From Giesbergeria sp. (GTDB lineage: Bacteria; Pseudomonadota; Gammaproteobacteria; Burkholderiales; Burkholderiaceae_C), in contig NZ_JAQUCA010000004.1 of NCBI RefSeq assembly GCF_028686475.1, forward strand, positions 138,568-202,567: 64,000 bases of DNA, in the 5' to 3' direction. Numbering within the stretch: the first letter of the stretch is position 1; every line of letters begins with the position of its first letter. The position numbers and the translations under genes were made by a program. Below, in pieces: positions 50,131 to 59,196 of the stretch. The notes under the pieces were generated by a model. That model was not told the origin of the DNA, did not search any database, and worked only from the letters and a program-made list of their open reading frames with translations.

Positions 50131-52857
50131 TCAGTGGCACAGTGCCGTGTTGAGTTGTTGCGCCACGTTTTGACCGTTTTTATCCTGTGTGAGCCAAGCA
50201 AACACCGCCTGCCCTGCACTGCGTTGCGCCCACAAAGCACCTACTTGGCTTTTTTCGATTTCGTAGGGGTCGTTTTGCAAATGTGCGCCCTTAAACTCTA
50301 GCAAGGCAATGCGGCCATCAGCAAGCTCGGCGACAAAATCGGCAAAAAAGCGCCCGCGTGAGGTAGGCAAGCCAAAACCGTAAGGTGCCCGGTCTAAATT
50401 ACGCACCCACTGCTTCACCTTGGGGTGGGCATCAATCAGTTGGGCGCACTGAAACTCTTGCCCTTCGTCTTTCAAATCGGCCAGCACCGGAAAATAATGC
50501 TTGTTAAAGCAATAGCGCCCACGGTAACGCGAAGCCGCTGGCGCAGGGTAGCGCCCCGGCGCAAAAACATGGGGATGTGCCCAGTCTGGTTCTACCTGCC
50601 AAGCGCCGGGGCTGTCTTGTGCCAGCACCAACTGCTGAAAGCCTCTGCGCGTGGCGGCGTTACGCAATTGGGCCACATGGGCGGCAATCTCACGCGCCAA
50701 CTGGAACCGCGCTTGTGCCAACATCACCAAGGGCACGCCCACGCTGTGCAATTGGTGGTTCACCAAGGCACTCAGGTAAGTGCGCCGTTGACTTTGGGTA
50801 AAGCCACCCAAGGGCTGTGCTGGAATTTGGTGCAGCGATTGGTCCAGCCAGCGCACCAAATCTTCTGCGCTGATGCTGCTGGCGCTGTAATCCATCGCCA
50901 TTTGTTCAGCGCCTGCACTACGCAGGGTCAGGCGGGCCTCTTGCACACCAATCTCAAACACATTGGCTTCTGCGGCTGGCTGAAAACGGGGCAGTTGTAT
51001 CCCTTCGGGGGTTAGTAAATCCCACTCGGTGGCCTCTAACACCGCCTCGGGTTCTAGTGGCCACAAAGGAGCTTGGGCATGGCTACGGTAACCCAGTGTG
51101 GGAATGGGCGCAAACACCGCGCCCCATGTGGCGGGTGCTTGTTGTGCCGCCACCAGCGCATTGTGTTGCGCCACTTGCTCACGCACCTGTTGCTGTTTTT
51201 TGGGGCCGCGCACTTGGGCCAGCATCAGCGTTTCGGTATCTTGGCTGATATGCCCAGCCACCACCAACTGTGGCGCACTATCGGCCACCGTATGTGCTTG
51301 CACACCGGGCAGCGCCAGCAATGCGGGCGTTGGGGTTAAGTGGCTAAAGCAAGTGCTGATGGGTGCTGGTTCATGCCGTGTTGCAGCGCTATCAGACTCC
51401 GAAGTTTGGTCAAACAGGGCTAAGCAATTTTGGGCTGGAGCCAACATCGAGGCCACATCCAGCGCTTCAAAGCCCATGTGTTCAATCAGCCGGTCGGTCA
51501 GTGCATGGGCCGCGCTAGAGAACTCTGCCGCGCAAACGTGGGCATAGGCCCGGTTGAGCGCCTCGCGTCCGCGTGGGCTGGCGTAAGGCATACGCAACAC
51601 CCGTCCGAGCAATTGCTCCACCGCTGTGGCACTGCTGAGTTTTTGCAGCGAACACAACACATAGGCGAACGGGCAATCCCAGCCTTCGCGCAGCGCTTGC
51701 ACCGTAATCACATAGCGCACCGGGCAAGTGCGCGCGGCCAAATCAATGCCATCCAAGCCACGCGCCGTACCTGTGGCCAGCACTATGTGGTTTTCAGGCA
51801 GCTTCAACTCTTCAATCAGGTAGCGCTGCAAGGCTTCTGGCGGCATCTCATCGCCGATATTCTGTGCCTGAAACAACACCATAGGCCGCACATACCCGTA
51901 CCCATTGGCCTCGTCTTGCAAGGCTTGGGCCTCTAACTTGCGTTGCGTTTGCACGGCCCCAAACACGGCCTGCGGCCAGCCTTCGGGGTGTTCGGCCAGC
52001 ACGATGGGCAACTTAATCATGTTGGTGGCAGCCAATTCTTGGGCGCTAACGTGGTACAGCACGTTGGTTTTGTGTGCCAACGGGGTAGCGGTCAGTTCCA
52101 GAATAAAAGCTGGGTTGAGCCGTTGCAGCGCGGTAAAGCTTTTGTCGGTTTTGCTGTTGTGTGCCTCGTCCACCAAAATGAGGGGCCGCTGCAAGGCCAG
52201 CCAATTGGCCAAGCTCCAACGGGGTTGCCCCACAAAACCGCGCAGCACGCCCGTTCGGTCTTGGGCGGCATCTTCGGCAGTGACTAGCGCATCCGGCAAA
52301 GAATGCAGGCTGCTCAGTGCTTGCGCGGCTAGGCTTTTGAAATGCGGCTCGAAACTCTCGGAAAAACTATAGACATTGCGCTGGCTGGCATCTTCAATCC
52401 GAAAACTCTGCATGGTGGCCACCACCACCACGGCACAACGTCCCCAATCGGGCGCGGCTATTTGGGCTACCTCTTCTAGTGTGCATATCCGCAGCTTATC
52501 GCCGTAAACATCGCTCAATGCTGCACGGTAAGGGTGGCCGGGTGTTTGCAGCGCTTTGAGGGTTTGCGCCCGAATGGCATCACTGGGCACCAGCCACACC
52601 GCCACCGGCGCATCGCTGTGGCACCACTCCCGCGCCAACAAGGGCACCGCATGGGCCGCCAGGATGGTTTTACCGCCGCCCGTAGGGATACGCAAACACA
52701 CACAGGGCAGCTGTGTCCCAAAGGCATCGGCGTTGTAAGGCTGCCCGGCCAGCGCAGCAAACGCCGGAGCGCAGCTTTGGGTTTGGGCTGTCTGGGCAAA
52801 GACGGCCAAGGTGTCGAGGGCCGTTTGTTGGTAAGACTTGAGGGTGAGGGAGGTCAT
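50131..52857 (-). CDS. res: DEAD/DEAH helicase with C-terminal nuclease-like motif, type III restriction Res-like
   Basis: RIPTGGGKTILAAHAVP, LVDEAHNSKTD, VLATGTARGLDG, C-terminal FADFVAELADGRIALLEFKGAH resembling PD-(D/E)xK. Confidence 0.85.
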   Translation of the reverse strand: MTSLTLKSYQQTALDTLAVFAQTAQTQSCAPAFAALAGQPYNADAFGTQLPCVCLRIPTGGGKTILAAHAVPLLAREWCHSDAPVAVWLVPSDAIRAQTLKALQTPGHPYRAALSDVYGDKLRICTLEEVAQIAAPDWGRCAVVVVATMQSFRIEDASQRNVYSFSESFEPHFKSLAAQALSSLHSLPDALVTAEDAAQDRTGVLRGFVGQPRWSLANWLALQRPLILVDEAHNSKTDKSFTALQRLNPAFILELTATPLAHKTNVLYHVSAQELAATNMIKLPIVLAEHPEGWPQAVFGAVQTQRKLEAQALQDEANGYGYVRPMVLFQAQNIGDEMPPEALQRYLIEELKLPENHIVLATGTARGLDGIDLAARTCPVRYVITVQALREGWDCPFAYVLCSLQKLSSATAVEQLLGRVLRMPYASPRGREALNRAYAHVCAAEFSSAAHALTDRLIEHMGFEALDVASMLAPAQNCLALFDQTSESDSAATRHEPAPISTCFSHLTPTPALLALPGVQAHTVADSAPQLVVAGHISQDTETLMLAQVRGPKKQQQVREQVAQHNALVAAQQAPATWGAVFAPIPTLGYRSHAQAPLWPLEPEAVLEATEWDLLTPEGIQLPRFQPAAEANVFEIGVQEARLTLRSAGAEQMAMDYSASSISAEDLVRWLDQSLHQIPAQPLGGFTQSQRRTYLSALVNHQLHSVGVPLVMLAQARFQLAREIAAHVAQLRNAATRRGFQQLVLAQDSPGAWQVEPDWAHPHVFAPGRYPAPAASRYRGRYCFNKHYFPVLADLKDEGQEFQCAQLIDAHPKVKQWVRNLDRAPYGFGLPTSRGRFFADFVAELADGRIALLEFKGAHLQNDPYEIEKSQVGALWAQRSAGQAVFAWLTQDKNGQNVAQQLNTALCH

Positions 52858-52876
52858 AGAGGCAGCGGTTTTTGGG

Positions 52877-53002
52877 TTCGGTTTGTTTTGGGTTGCATCT
52901 ACGTTGCACTAACCGAAGCAAGTCATTGATTTGTAATGATTTTTTCTTTTCAATTAATGGATGCTTCGGTTAATTTTGGGAATTTTTTATCATTCAACCG
53001 AA
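52877..53002. promoter_or_regulatory. Four alternating AACCGAA/TTCGGTT heptamers upstream of res (candidate operator array)
   Basis: TTCGGTT 52877-52883, AACCGAA 52911-52917, TTCGGTT 52965-52971, AACCGAA 52996-53002; middle pair extends to a perfect 11-bp inverted repeat TAACCGAAGCA/TGCTTCGGTTA. Confidence 0.5.
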
Positions 53003-53005
53003 AAA

Positions 53006-54709
53006 TTAGGATTGCTCTAATCCCCAGAACGCTTGCTGGCCTTGCCGCTTGGCAACAATTTTTTGTCCGTTTAATCCGCTGGTGCGTAGCGCCGTCAACA
53101 GGTTCTTGACCTTTGATTCCTTCTGTGCCAGCGTGAGCGAGTCGGGCAGCTTAGTCAACAGCAAATCGCGCAACTCGGATGCAGAAGCTGTTTTGAATTC
53201 ACGCAAATGTTGCAACACCAGCGTTTTGTAATAGTGATTGTCCAGTCCTTTGTTGCGCGTGTATTCGGTGCGGGTTTCTGTGGCGTTAGCGACATAGGCG
53301 GACACAAACAAATTGGGTTTGCGCCCCTCGACCAATCCGGCCTTGCGTAACTCGGCTACCTGTGTAGCATCGAGCTTGCGCTGCTTTTGCAGCCGGTCTA
53401 GCCACAGCACATGCTCTATCGGTAAATCGGTGCGCTGCATCAGCCAGTGGGTGTAGTTTTCATCAATTTCTTGGCCATAGACATTGAAGACGGTACGCAA
53501 GGCCGAAGAACCTTCGTAATCGGGCAAAGGCAAAAAGCGCTGGCGCTGTGCCTTCACCATCTCGTGAATACCAAAGCCTGCTTTGTCAATCATGCCCAGC
53601 TCGGCCATTGCCTTGGCCAAGCGCTCATTGCGGTAGCGTTCTGGTGTGCGCGTGCCGCTGGCGTAATCTTCGGGCTGACCATCAAAAAAGCCACCCAAGT
53701 TGATCATGCGTACCAGCCCGGCAGACTCCTCCACCACAATACGCCCACACTGGGCATAGTCTTGGTGCGCTACGCAGTTATGCAAACCTTCTAGCAAGAC
53801 CTTATTGGTTTCGTAGCGTGGCAAAGTCACGGCCAGCAGTTCATGGGCAGGAAACAGCTTGATGTTGGGGTTGCGAATGCGTTGTGCCACCTCGGTGGTG
53901 GTCCGTAAAAATGGGGGATGGAAATGCTCCGCCACCCGCTCAGTGGCTACTTTCCACGTCATTTCTACCGGGTTGGGCGACAGCAAAGCAGTGGCACGTT
54001 CAGGTCGCCCCAAGAGCAGCAAAGCAGCGCGGGTCAGGTGGCCATTCAGTGCCAATCCGAGCTTGTCTAGGAATTTGGCATCGCTCCAGTTGGCTATCTC
54101 AGCGGCCCAACGCTGGCGCTGGTGCTTCTCAAAGTATTTAGCACGCGCTTTAGCGATGGCTGCATCATCCAAATCGTTGAGCGTAGCTTGTGGGACGATG
54201 CTTGCGCTCCAATCTTCGCCCGCCAAAGGCTCGGCCAAGATGGCGCGGCGACGGTCTTCACGCAGAGGGGTCAGGCTATCGCCATCGCGCTGCCATGCTT
54301 GGTCGTGGGCCAGCACCAACTCGCGTGGTGCATGGTGTGGCACATGCACCAACCAAACTATGGCCCCGGTATCGCTGGCAGACAGCTCCTCCATCTGCAA
54401 GCCCATCGAGGGTAAGCCGGGCGTTCTTCCAAGCACCCGATGAAGGATGTTCTCTGCGGTGTAACCGGCAAAATCTTGAATCCCCAGCACTGCCAGTGTC
54501 TGGTCTTGTACGCCAATGACGATGCAACCGCCTTCCATATTGGCCAAGGCTGAAATGTAAGAGACGAGGTCTTCGCCCTTGCGGCCTGAAATTTGCTGCT
54601 TCAAAGAGCGCCACTCTTTCCACTCGTAACGCTCGTTTTCTTTTGGAAATTGCGCTTGTAGCCAGCGCTGTAATTCTGCCGCTGTTTGGAACGCTCTCAT
54701 GCTGCTCAC
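53006..54709 (-). CDS. AlbA_2/Schlafen-like ATP-binding protein between mod and res
   Basis: EWKEWRSLKQQISGRKGEDLVSYISALANMEGGCIVIGVQD resembles AlbA_2 (divergent AAA_4); NCVAHQDYAQCGRIVVEE; HTH-like C-terminus. Confidence 0.8.
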   Translation of the reverse strand: MSSMRAFQTAAELQRWLQAQFPKENERYEWKEWRSLKQQISGRKGEDLVSYISALANMEGGCIVIGVQDQTLAVLGIQDFAGYTAENILHRVLGRTPGLPSMGLQMEELSASDTGAIVWLVHVPHHAPRELVLAHDQAWQRDGDSLTPLREDRRRAILAEPLAGEDWSASIVPQATLNDLDDAAIAKARAKYFEKHQRQRWAAEIANWSDAKFLDKLGLALNGHLTRAALLLLGRPERATALLSPNPVEMTWKVATERVAEHFHPPFLRTTTEVAQRIRNPNIKLFPAHELLAVTLPRYETNKVLLEGLHNCVAHQDYAQCGRIVVEESAGLVRMINLGGFFDGQPEDYASGTRTPERYRNERLAKAMAELGMIDKAGFGIHEMVKAQRQRFLPLPDYEGSSALRTVFNVYGQEIDENYTHWLMQRTDLPIEHVLWLDRLQKQRKLDATQVAELRKAGLVEGRKPNLFVSAYVANATETRTEYTRNKGLDNHYYKTLVLQHLREFKTASASELRDLLLTKLPDSLTLAQKESKVKNLLTALRTSGLNGQKIVAKRQGQQAFWGLEQS

Positions 54710-56328
54710 TTGGCCTTCACATCGTAGGGGATGTGCTTGAACGTGATGCGCGCCTGCGCCAACCGGGCATCGCCCAAGCGGCAGGCTTCGCCATAGACCA
54801 CCAACGGCGCTTGCGGGTAGGCGGTGCGGGCGTGCAGGGCCAGCAATTCATCCAAGACGGCCAAGGTCAGCACATTGCCGCTGGCCGGGCGTTTGTCGCC
54901 CAAAATGCCATTGAACAACAAATAATAGGCAGTGCGGCTACGCAACACCGGCGCGGCTGGGGGTGCGGCGGGGTCCGTTGGGGGCGGTGGATTGTCAAAC
55001 ACCGCATAAGTGCCCAAATAGGGTGTGCTGGGCTGGCCGTGCTGTGGGCTAAAAGCGGTGCCGGTTTCTTGTTGCCAGACAAAAGCGGCCAAGGTGGCAA
55101 AGCGTACTTCGGGATGGATGCTGCCATCGGCACCAAAAATGGGCGCGCCCAAGCGGAAAAAGCCAAAGCCGCCGCCACCTTGCCAGCCCACTGCCGTGCT
55201 GATGCCGCCTTGTTCACCCGCAATGACTTTTTGCAAACGTGGTAGGCAATGGGTGGCGGCATGTTCGCCCATTTCGATGCCAATCCAGCGGCGGCCCATT
55301 TTGTGCGCTACGGCAGCGGTGGTGCCGGAGCCGAGGAAGCTATCTAAGACCAAATCGCCGGGATTGGATGCCAATGTCAAAACCCGTTCAATCAAGCGTT
55401 CTGGTTTTGGCGTAGCGAATGGCACGACTGCATTAAAAGTGAGCGTTTCTTTTTTTGCGTCTTGGTTGTTGCCCACTTCGTCATTTCGCCAAAATGTGGT
55501 GGGTACCATTCCCTGTTGAACCGTATCAGGAAATTTTTTCAGTCGAGGGCGCTCGTTATTGCCATTAGCACCCCAATAAAGCAATCCCTGCTCTAGGTTA
55601 AGTTGTGTTGATGTACGTTCAAACGCCCACACCCTAGTGGTGGATGGCCAAACATCTTGCCCAGTGAAGGGATTTTGGATCGCGTAATAAAGGTTTGGCC
55701 GCTCGTCTTTAGTTTTGGCGCATGTGTAGTCTGCTGAGAGCCACGGGCCGCGTGGATCGTTATCGGGATTTTTGAAGTTTTTTGTTTGCTTCTCGCTTCG
55801 AGGTAGTAAGTTGGGTCGCCAATTTTCAGACCGCTTGGCGTACACCAAGACGTGGTCATGGTTAATGCTGATTTGGTAAGCGTCGTTTTGTGGGGAAAAT
55901 TTTTTTTCCCAAAACACATTCGCCACAAAATTTCGCCGCCCAAACACCTCATCCATTAGCACCTTGAGGTAGTGCCCCTCGTTGTCATCAATCGTGACCC
56001 AAATCGAGCCATCCTCGCGCAGCAAATCGCGCAACAGTTGCAAGCGCGGCAGCATCATGCTCAACCATTGGCTATGCTCTAGGTTGTCGTCGTAATGCTC
56101 AAACGCACTTTTGGTGTTGTACGGTGGGTCGATAAAAATGCACTTCACCTGCCCCCGGTAAAACGGCAGCAAGGCTTTCAAGGCTTCTAGGTTGTCACCT
56201 TGAATCAGCACATTGTCGTGCAGGCCCGGCCCCTCACCGTGGCGGGATACAGGCTCCAATAAGCGGTAAGGCACTTGCGGTGCCGTGGTAAAGGCTTGCT
56301 CACGGTTGAGCCAGTTCAGGGTAGGCAT
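54706..56328 (-). CDS. mod: Type III site-specific DNA methyltransferase (Mod)
   Basis: DNLEALKALLPFYRGQVKCIFIDPPYNTKSAFEHYDDNLEHSQWLSMMLPRL; DSFLGSGTTAAVAHKMGRRWIGIEMG; start at MPTLNWLNRE (56328). Confidence 0.9.
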   Translation of the reverse strand: MPTLNWLNREQAFTTAPQVPYRLLEPVSRHGEGPGLHDNVLIQGDNLEALKALLPFYRGQVKCIFIDPPYNTKSAFEHYDDNLEHSQWLSMMLPRLQLLRDLLREDGSIWVTIDDNEGHYLKVLMDEVFGRRNFVANVFWEKKFSPQNDAYQISINHDHVLVYAKRSENWRPNLLPRSEKQTKNFKNPDNDPRGPWLSADYTCAKTKDERPNLYYAIQNPFTGQDVWPSTTRVWAFERTSTQLNLEQGLLYWGANGNNERPRLKKFPDTVQQGMVPTTFWRNDEVGNNQDAKKETLTFNAVVPFATPKPERLIERVLTLASNPGDLVLDSFLGSGTTAAVAHKMGRRWIGIEMGEHAATHCLPRLQKVIAGEQGGISTAVGWQGGGGFGFFRLGAPIFGADGSIHPEVRFATLAAFVWQQETGTAFSPQHGQPSTPYLGTYAVFDNPPPPTDPAAPPAAPVLRSRTAYYLLFNGILGDKRPASGNVLTLAVLDELLALHARTAYPQAPLVVYGEACRLGDARLAQARITFKHIPYDVKAK

Positions 56329-56402
56329 AAAAAAAACAGAGTCAAGGCGGTGGGCTGTGCTGGGCAGCAGCCCCAAAATAAATCCAGCATCTCAAACGGC
56401 CC

Positions 56403-57938
56403 TCAGTGCCCCACTTGGCCCCATTCCTGCTCATAGGTGTGTACCAGCACTTGGTTCGATAGCCGGTTCACCTCGCTGGGCGCGCGCGCCATATCTTGCG
56501 GAAAATCGCGCAGCAGCGCCAGTGTGGGCAGGTTCAAAAATTGCAAACCAGCGGGCAAACGCTCAGGCATTGTCCAAGGCCGACGGCTGGCAATCACAAA
56601 CCCCCATTCACCAAAACTGGGTACATGGGCATGGTAGGGCATGGTTTGCAACCCTACCGATTCGATGGTTTGCACCACCGTCCAAAAACTGCGCCGCGCT
56701 ACCAAGGGCGAAGTGGTTTGCACCACGGCATAACCGCTGGCGGCTAAGCGCTGCTCTAGCAGGGCATAAAAGCTGTTGGTGTAGAGCTTACCGATGGCAA
56801 AGTTGGTCGGGTCTGGAAAGTCCACCACGATCACATCAAACATCTCTGGCGTGTCTTGCAACCACTGAAAGGCATCGGTATTCACTACCGTCACTTTGGG
56901 GTTGCTCAGGGCATGGCTATTGAGCTGGGCCAGCGTCTCGTGCTGGCTAAACAACTGCGTCATGGCCGGGTCTAGCTCTACCAAAGTAATCGACTCTACC
57001 GATGGGTATTTCAGGATTTCGCGCACCGCCATGCCATCGCCGCCACCCAGCACCGCCACCTTGCGCGGGCCACCGTGGGCCGCCATTGCGGGGTGGACTA
57101 GCGCCTCGTGGTAGCGGTACTCATCGCGCTGGGCAAACTGCAAATTGCCGTTCAGATAAAGCCGGTGGCCAGCTTTACCATGCGTCACCACAATGCGCTG
57201 GTAAGGCGAAGCGGCAGTAAACACAATGCGGTCTTGGTAAAACTTGTCTTCGGCAAAGGTGGTGATACGGTCCGCGCCCAAAAATCCCAGCAACAACACA
57301 GCCAAGACGGCCACACAGGCCACGGCATGGGCCGCCAAATGGCGCAATTCATACCGAAACAACCACAGCGCCCACAACCCGACGGCGGCATTGAGCAGAC
57401 CAAACAGCAAGCCGGTGCGAATCAGCCCCAAGTGCGGCACCAGCAACAACGGAAAAGCCACCGACACCGCCAGTGCGCCCAAATAATCAAACGTCAGTAC
57501 CTGCGAGACCACATCTTTCAGCGCCACATTGCGCTTGAGTATCCGCATCACCAGCGGAATCTCCAGCCCCACCAAAGTCCCTACCAGCAGCACCATGCTG
57601 TAAAGTAAAAACCGAAATGCTCCCGGCACATAGGCATTGGCGACAAACAACACCGCAGGCAAAGTGCCACCCACCAAGGCCACCAGCAGTTCAATGCGTA
57701 AAAAATGGGCAGGTAATTGGCGCTCTAAATAGCGCGACAACCACGAGCCGATGCCCATCGCAAACAGGTAGGTGCCAATGATGGTAGAAAATTGCAGTAC
57801 CGAATCGCCCAACAGGTACGAGGCCAGCGCTCCGGCGGCCAACTCGTACAGCAAGCCGCAAGCGGCCACGACGAACACACTGGCCAGCAAAGCGATGTCG
57901 ATAGGGCGGGGGGCAAGCGAGCGGGTGGTTACATTCAT
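56403..57938 (-). CDS. Membrane-anchored polyamine aminopropyltransferase (spermidine synthase-like)
   Basis: N-terminal multi-TM region, then VAVLGGGDGMAVREILKYPSVESITLVELDP and VIVVDFPDP. Confidence 0.88.
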   Translation of the reverse strand: MNVTTRSLAPRPIDIALLASVFVVAACGLLYELAAGALASYLLGDSVLQFSTIIGTYLFAMGIGSWLSRYLERQLPAHFLRIELLVALVGGTLPAVLFVANAYVPGAFRFLLYSMVLLVGTLVGLEIPLVMRILKRNVALKDVVSQVLTFDYLGALAVSVAFPLLLVPHLGLIRTGLLFGLLNAAVGLWALWLFRYELRHLAAHAVACVAVLAVLLLGFLGADRITTFAEDKFYQDRIVFTAASPYQRIVVTHGKAGHRLYLNGNLQFAQRDEYRYHEALVHPAMAAHGGPRKVAVLGGGDGMAVREILKYPSVESITLVELDPAMTQLFSQHETLAQLNSHALSNPKVTVVNTDAFQWLQDTPEMFDVIVVDFPDPTNFAIGKLYTNSFYALLEQRLAASGYAVVQTTSPLVARRSFWTVVQTIESVGLQTMPYHAHVPSFGEWGFVIASRRPWTMPERLPAGLQFLNLPTLALLRDFPQDMARAPSEVNRLSNQVLVHTYEQEWGQVGH

Positions 57939-57956
57939 CCGATTTTTTAACAATCT

Positions 57957-57980
57957 AGCCTCGCTGTGGGCGAGGCTTTT
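57957..57980 (+). terminator. Stem-loop followed by short T run in the speE/hlyD intergenic region
   Basis: AGCCTCGC-TGTGG-GCGAGGCT TTTG; only a short U tract. Confidence 0.35.
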
Positions 57981-58017
57981 GGGGCGGGCAGCCAGCTACT
58001 CCAGACAAGGAACCACC

Positions 58018-58101
58018 ATGCACGCAGCCAATGCACGGGTATTGTTTTCGGGGCAAGTCAAAGCCTGCCACCGGCCTAGCGTGGGCGTAAGAACAGTTTA
58101 A
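58018..58101 (+). CDS. Candidate 27-aa leader ORF upstream of the exporter genes
   Basis: MHAANARVLFSGQVKACHRPSVGVRTV; AAGGA Shine-Dalgarno 6 nt upstream; stop 12 nt before the HlyD-like ATG. Confidence 0.35.
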   Translation: MHAANARVLFSGQVKACHRPSVGVRTV

Positions 58102-58113
58102 CGCTTACCCACC

Positions 58114-59193
58114 ATGAATACCCCCTCTAAAAAACGCTGGTGGGTCTGGACACTGGCCGCCGTGGCACTGGCTGGCGCAGGCCAATACGCTTGGCAAGAT
58201 TGGCAGCAGCGCCAGCAGCATACGGCTGGGCTGGTCAGTGGCAATGGCCGCACCGAGGCCACCGAAATCGACATTGCCACCAAACTGGGCGGCCGCGTGC
58301 AACAGATTGCCGTACAAGAGGGCGAACTGGTGCAGGCCGGACAAACTTTGGCACAGATGCAGGTCGATACCCTGCTGGCCTCGCTGGACGAAGCCCGCGC
58401 CCACCAGCAACAAGCCATCACCGGCGTGGCCAGTGCCCAAGCCCAACTGCAAATGCGCCAAAGCGAGCAGCGCGCGGCCCAAGCGCTGCTGGTGCAGCGC
58501 CAAAGCGAGTTGCAAGCAGCGCAGCAGCGCCTAGCGCGCTCCAGTGCCTTGGTGCAAGCCGGGGCCACCTCGGCCCAAGAGGCCGACGACGACCAAGCCA
58601 GGGTACGCAACCTGCAAGCCGCCCTGAGCGCCGCCCAAGCACAGGTCGATACCAGCAGTGCCGCCATCCATGCGGCCCGCAGCCAAATTGCTTCGGCCCA
58701 AGCCAGCGTCAGTGCCGCCCAAGCCACCGTTGCGCGCTTGCAAGCCGAAATAGCCGACCACACCCTGACGGCACCCCGCAATGGCCGGGTGCAATACCGC
58801 ATTGCCCAAGCAGGCGAAGTATTGGGTGCGGGTGGCAAGCTGCTCAATTTGCTGGATGTGTCCGATGTCTATATGGGCTTTTTTGTGCCCGAAACCGTTG
58901 CTGGTCAGTTGGTGGTGGGCAGTGAAGTACGCTTGGTGCTGGATGCACTGCCACAGTATGTGATTCCGGCGCGGCTGTCGTTTGTCGCCAGCACGGCCCA
59001 GTTCACGCCCAAAACGGTAGAAACCAGCAACGAGCGGCAAAAGCTGATGTTCCGTGTCAAAGCACAATTGGCCCCCGAGCTGCTGCAACAGCACCCCGCA
59101 CTGGGCAAAGTTGGCCTGCCCGGCGTGGCGTGGCTCAAGCCCGACACCGCCCAGCCGTGGCCCGCGCACTTGGCCATCCGTCTGCCGGAGTAA
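58114..59193 (+). CDS. HlyD family membrane fusion protein (YhiI/YbhG-like)
   Basis: TM anchor, ATEIDIATKLGGRVQQIAVQEGELVQAGQTLAQM, coiled coil, LTAPRNGRVQYRIAQAGEVLGAGG. Confidence 0.93.
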   Translation: MNTPSKKRWWVWTLAAVALAGAGQYAWQDWQQRQQHTAGLVSGNGRTEATEIDIATKLGGRVQQIAVQEGELVQAGQTLAQMQVDTLLASLDEARAHQQQAITGVASAQAQLQMRQSEQRAAQALLVQRQSELQAAQQRLARSSALVQAGATSAQEADDDQARVRNLQAALSAAQAQVDTSSAAIHAARSQIASAQASVSAAQATVARLQAEIADHTLTAPRNGRVQYRIAQAGEVLGAGGKLLNLLDVSDVYMGFFVPETVAGQLVVGSEVRLVLDALPQYVIPARLSFVASTAQFTPKTVETSNERQKLMFRVKAQLAPELLQQHPALGKVGLPGVAWLKPDTAQPWPAHLAIRLPE

Positions 59194-59196
59194 AGC

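Noticed and set aside
56355-56390. Hairpin GGGCTG..GCTGGGCAGC..AGCCC between the spermidine-synthase-like gene and mod
   Set aside because: Bulged stem and no T tract immediately following on either strand, so not called a terminator
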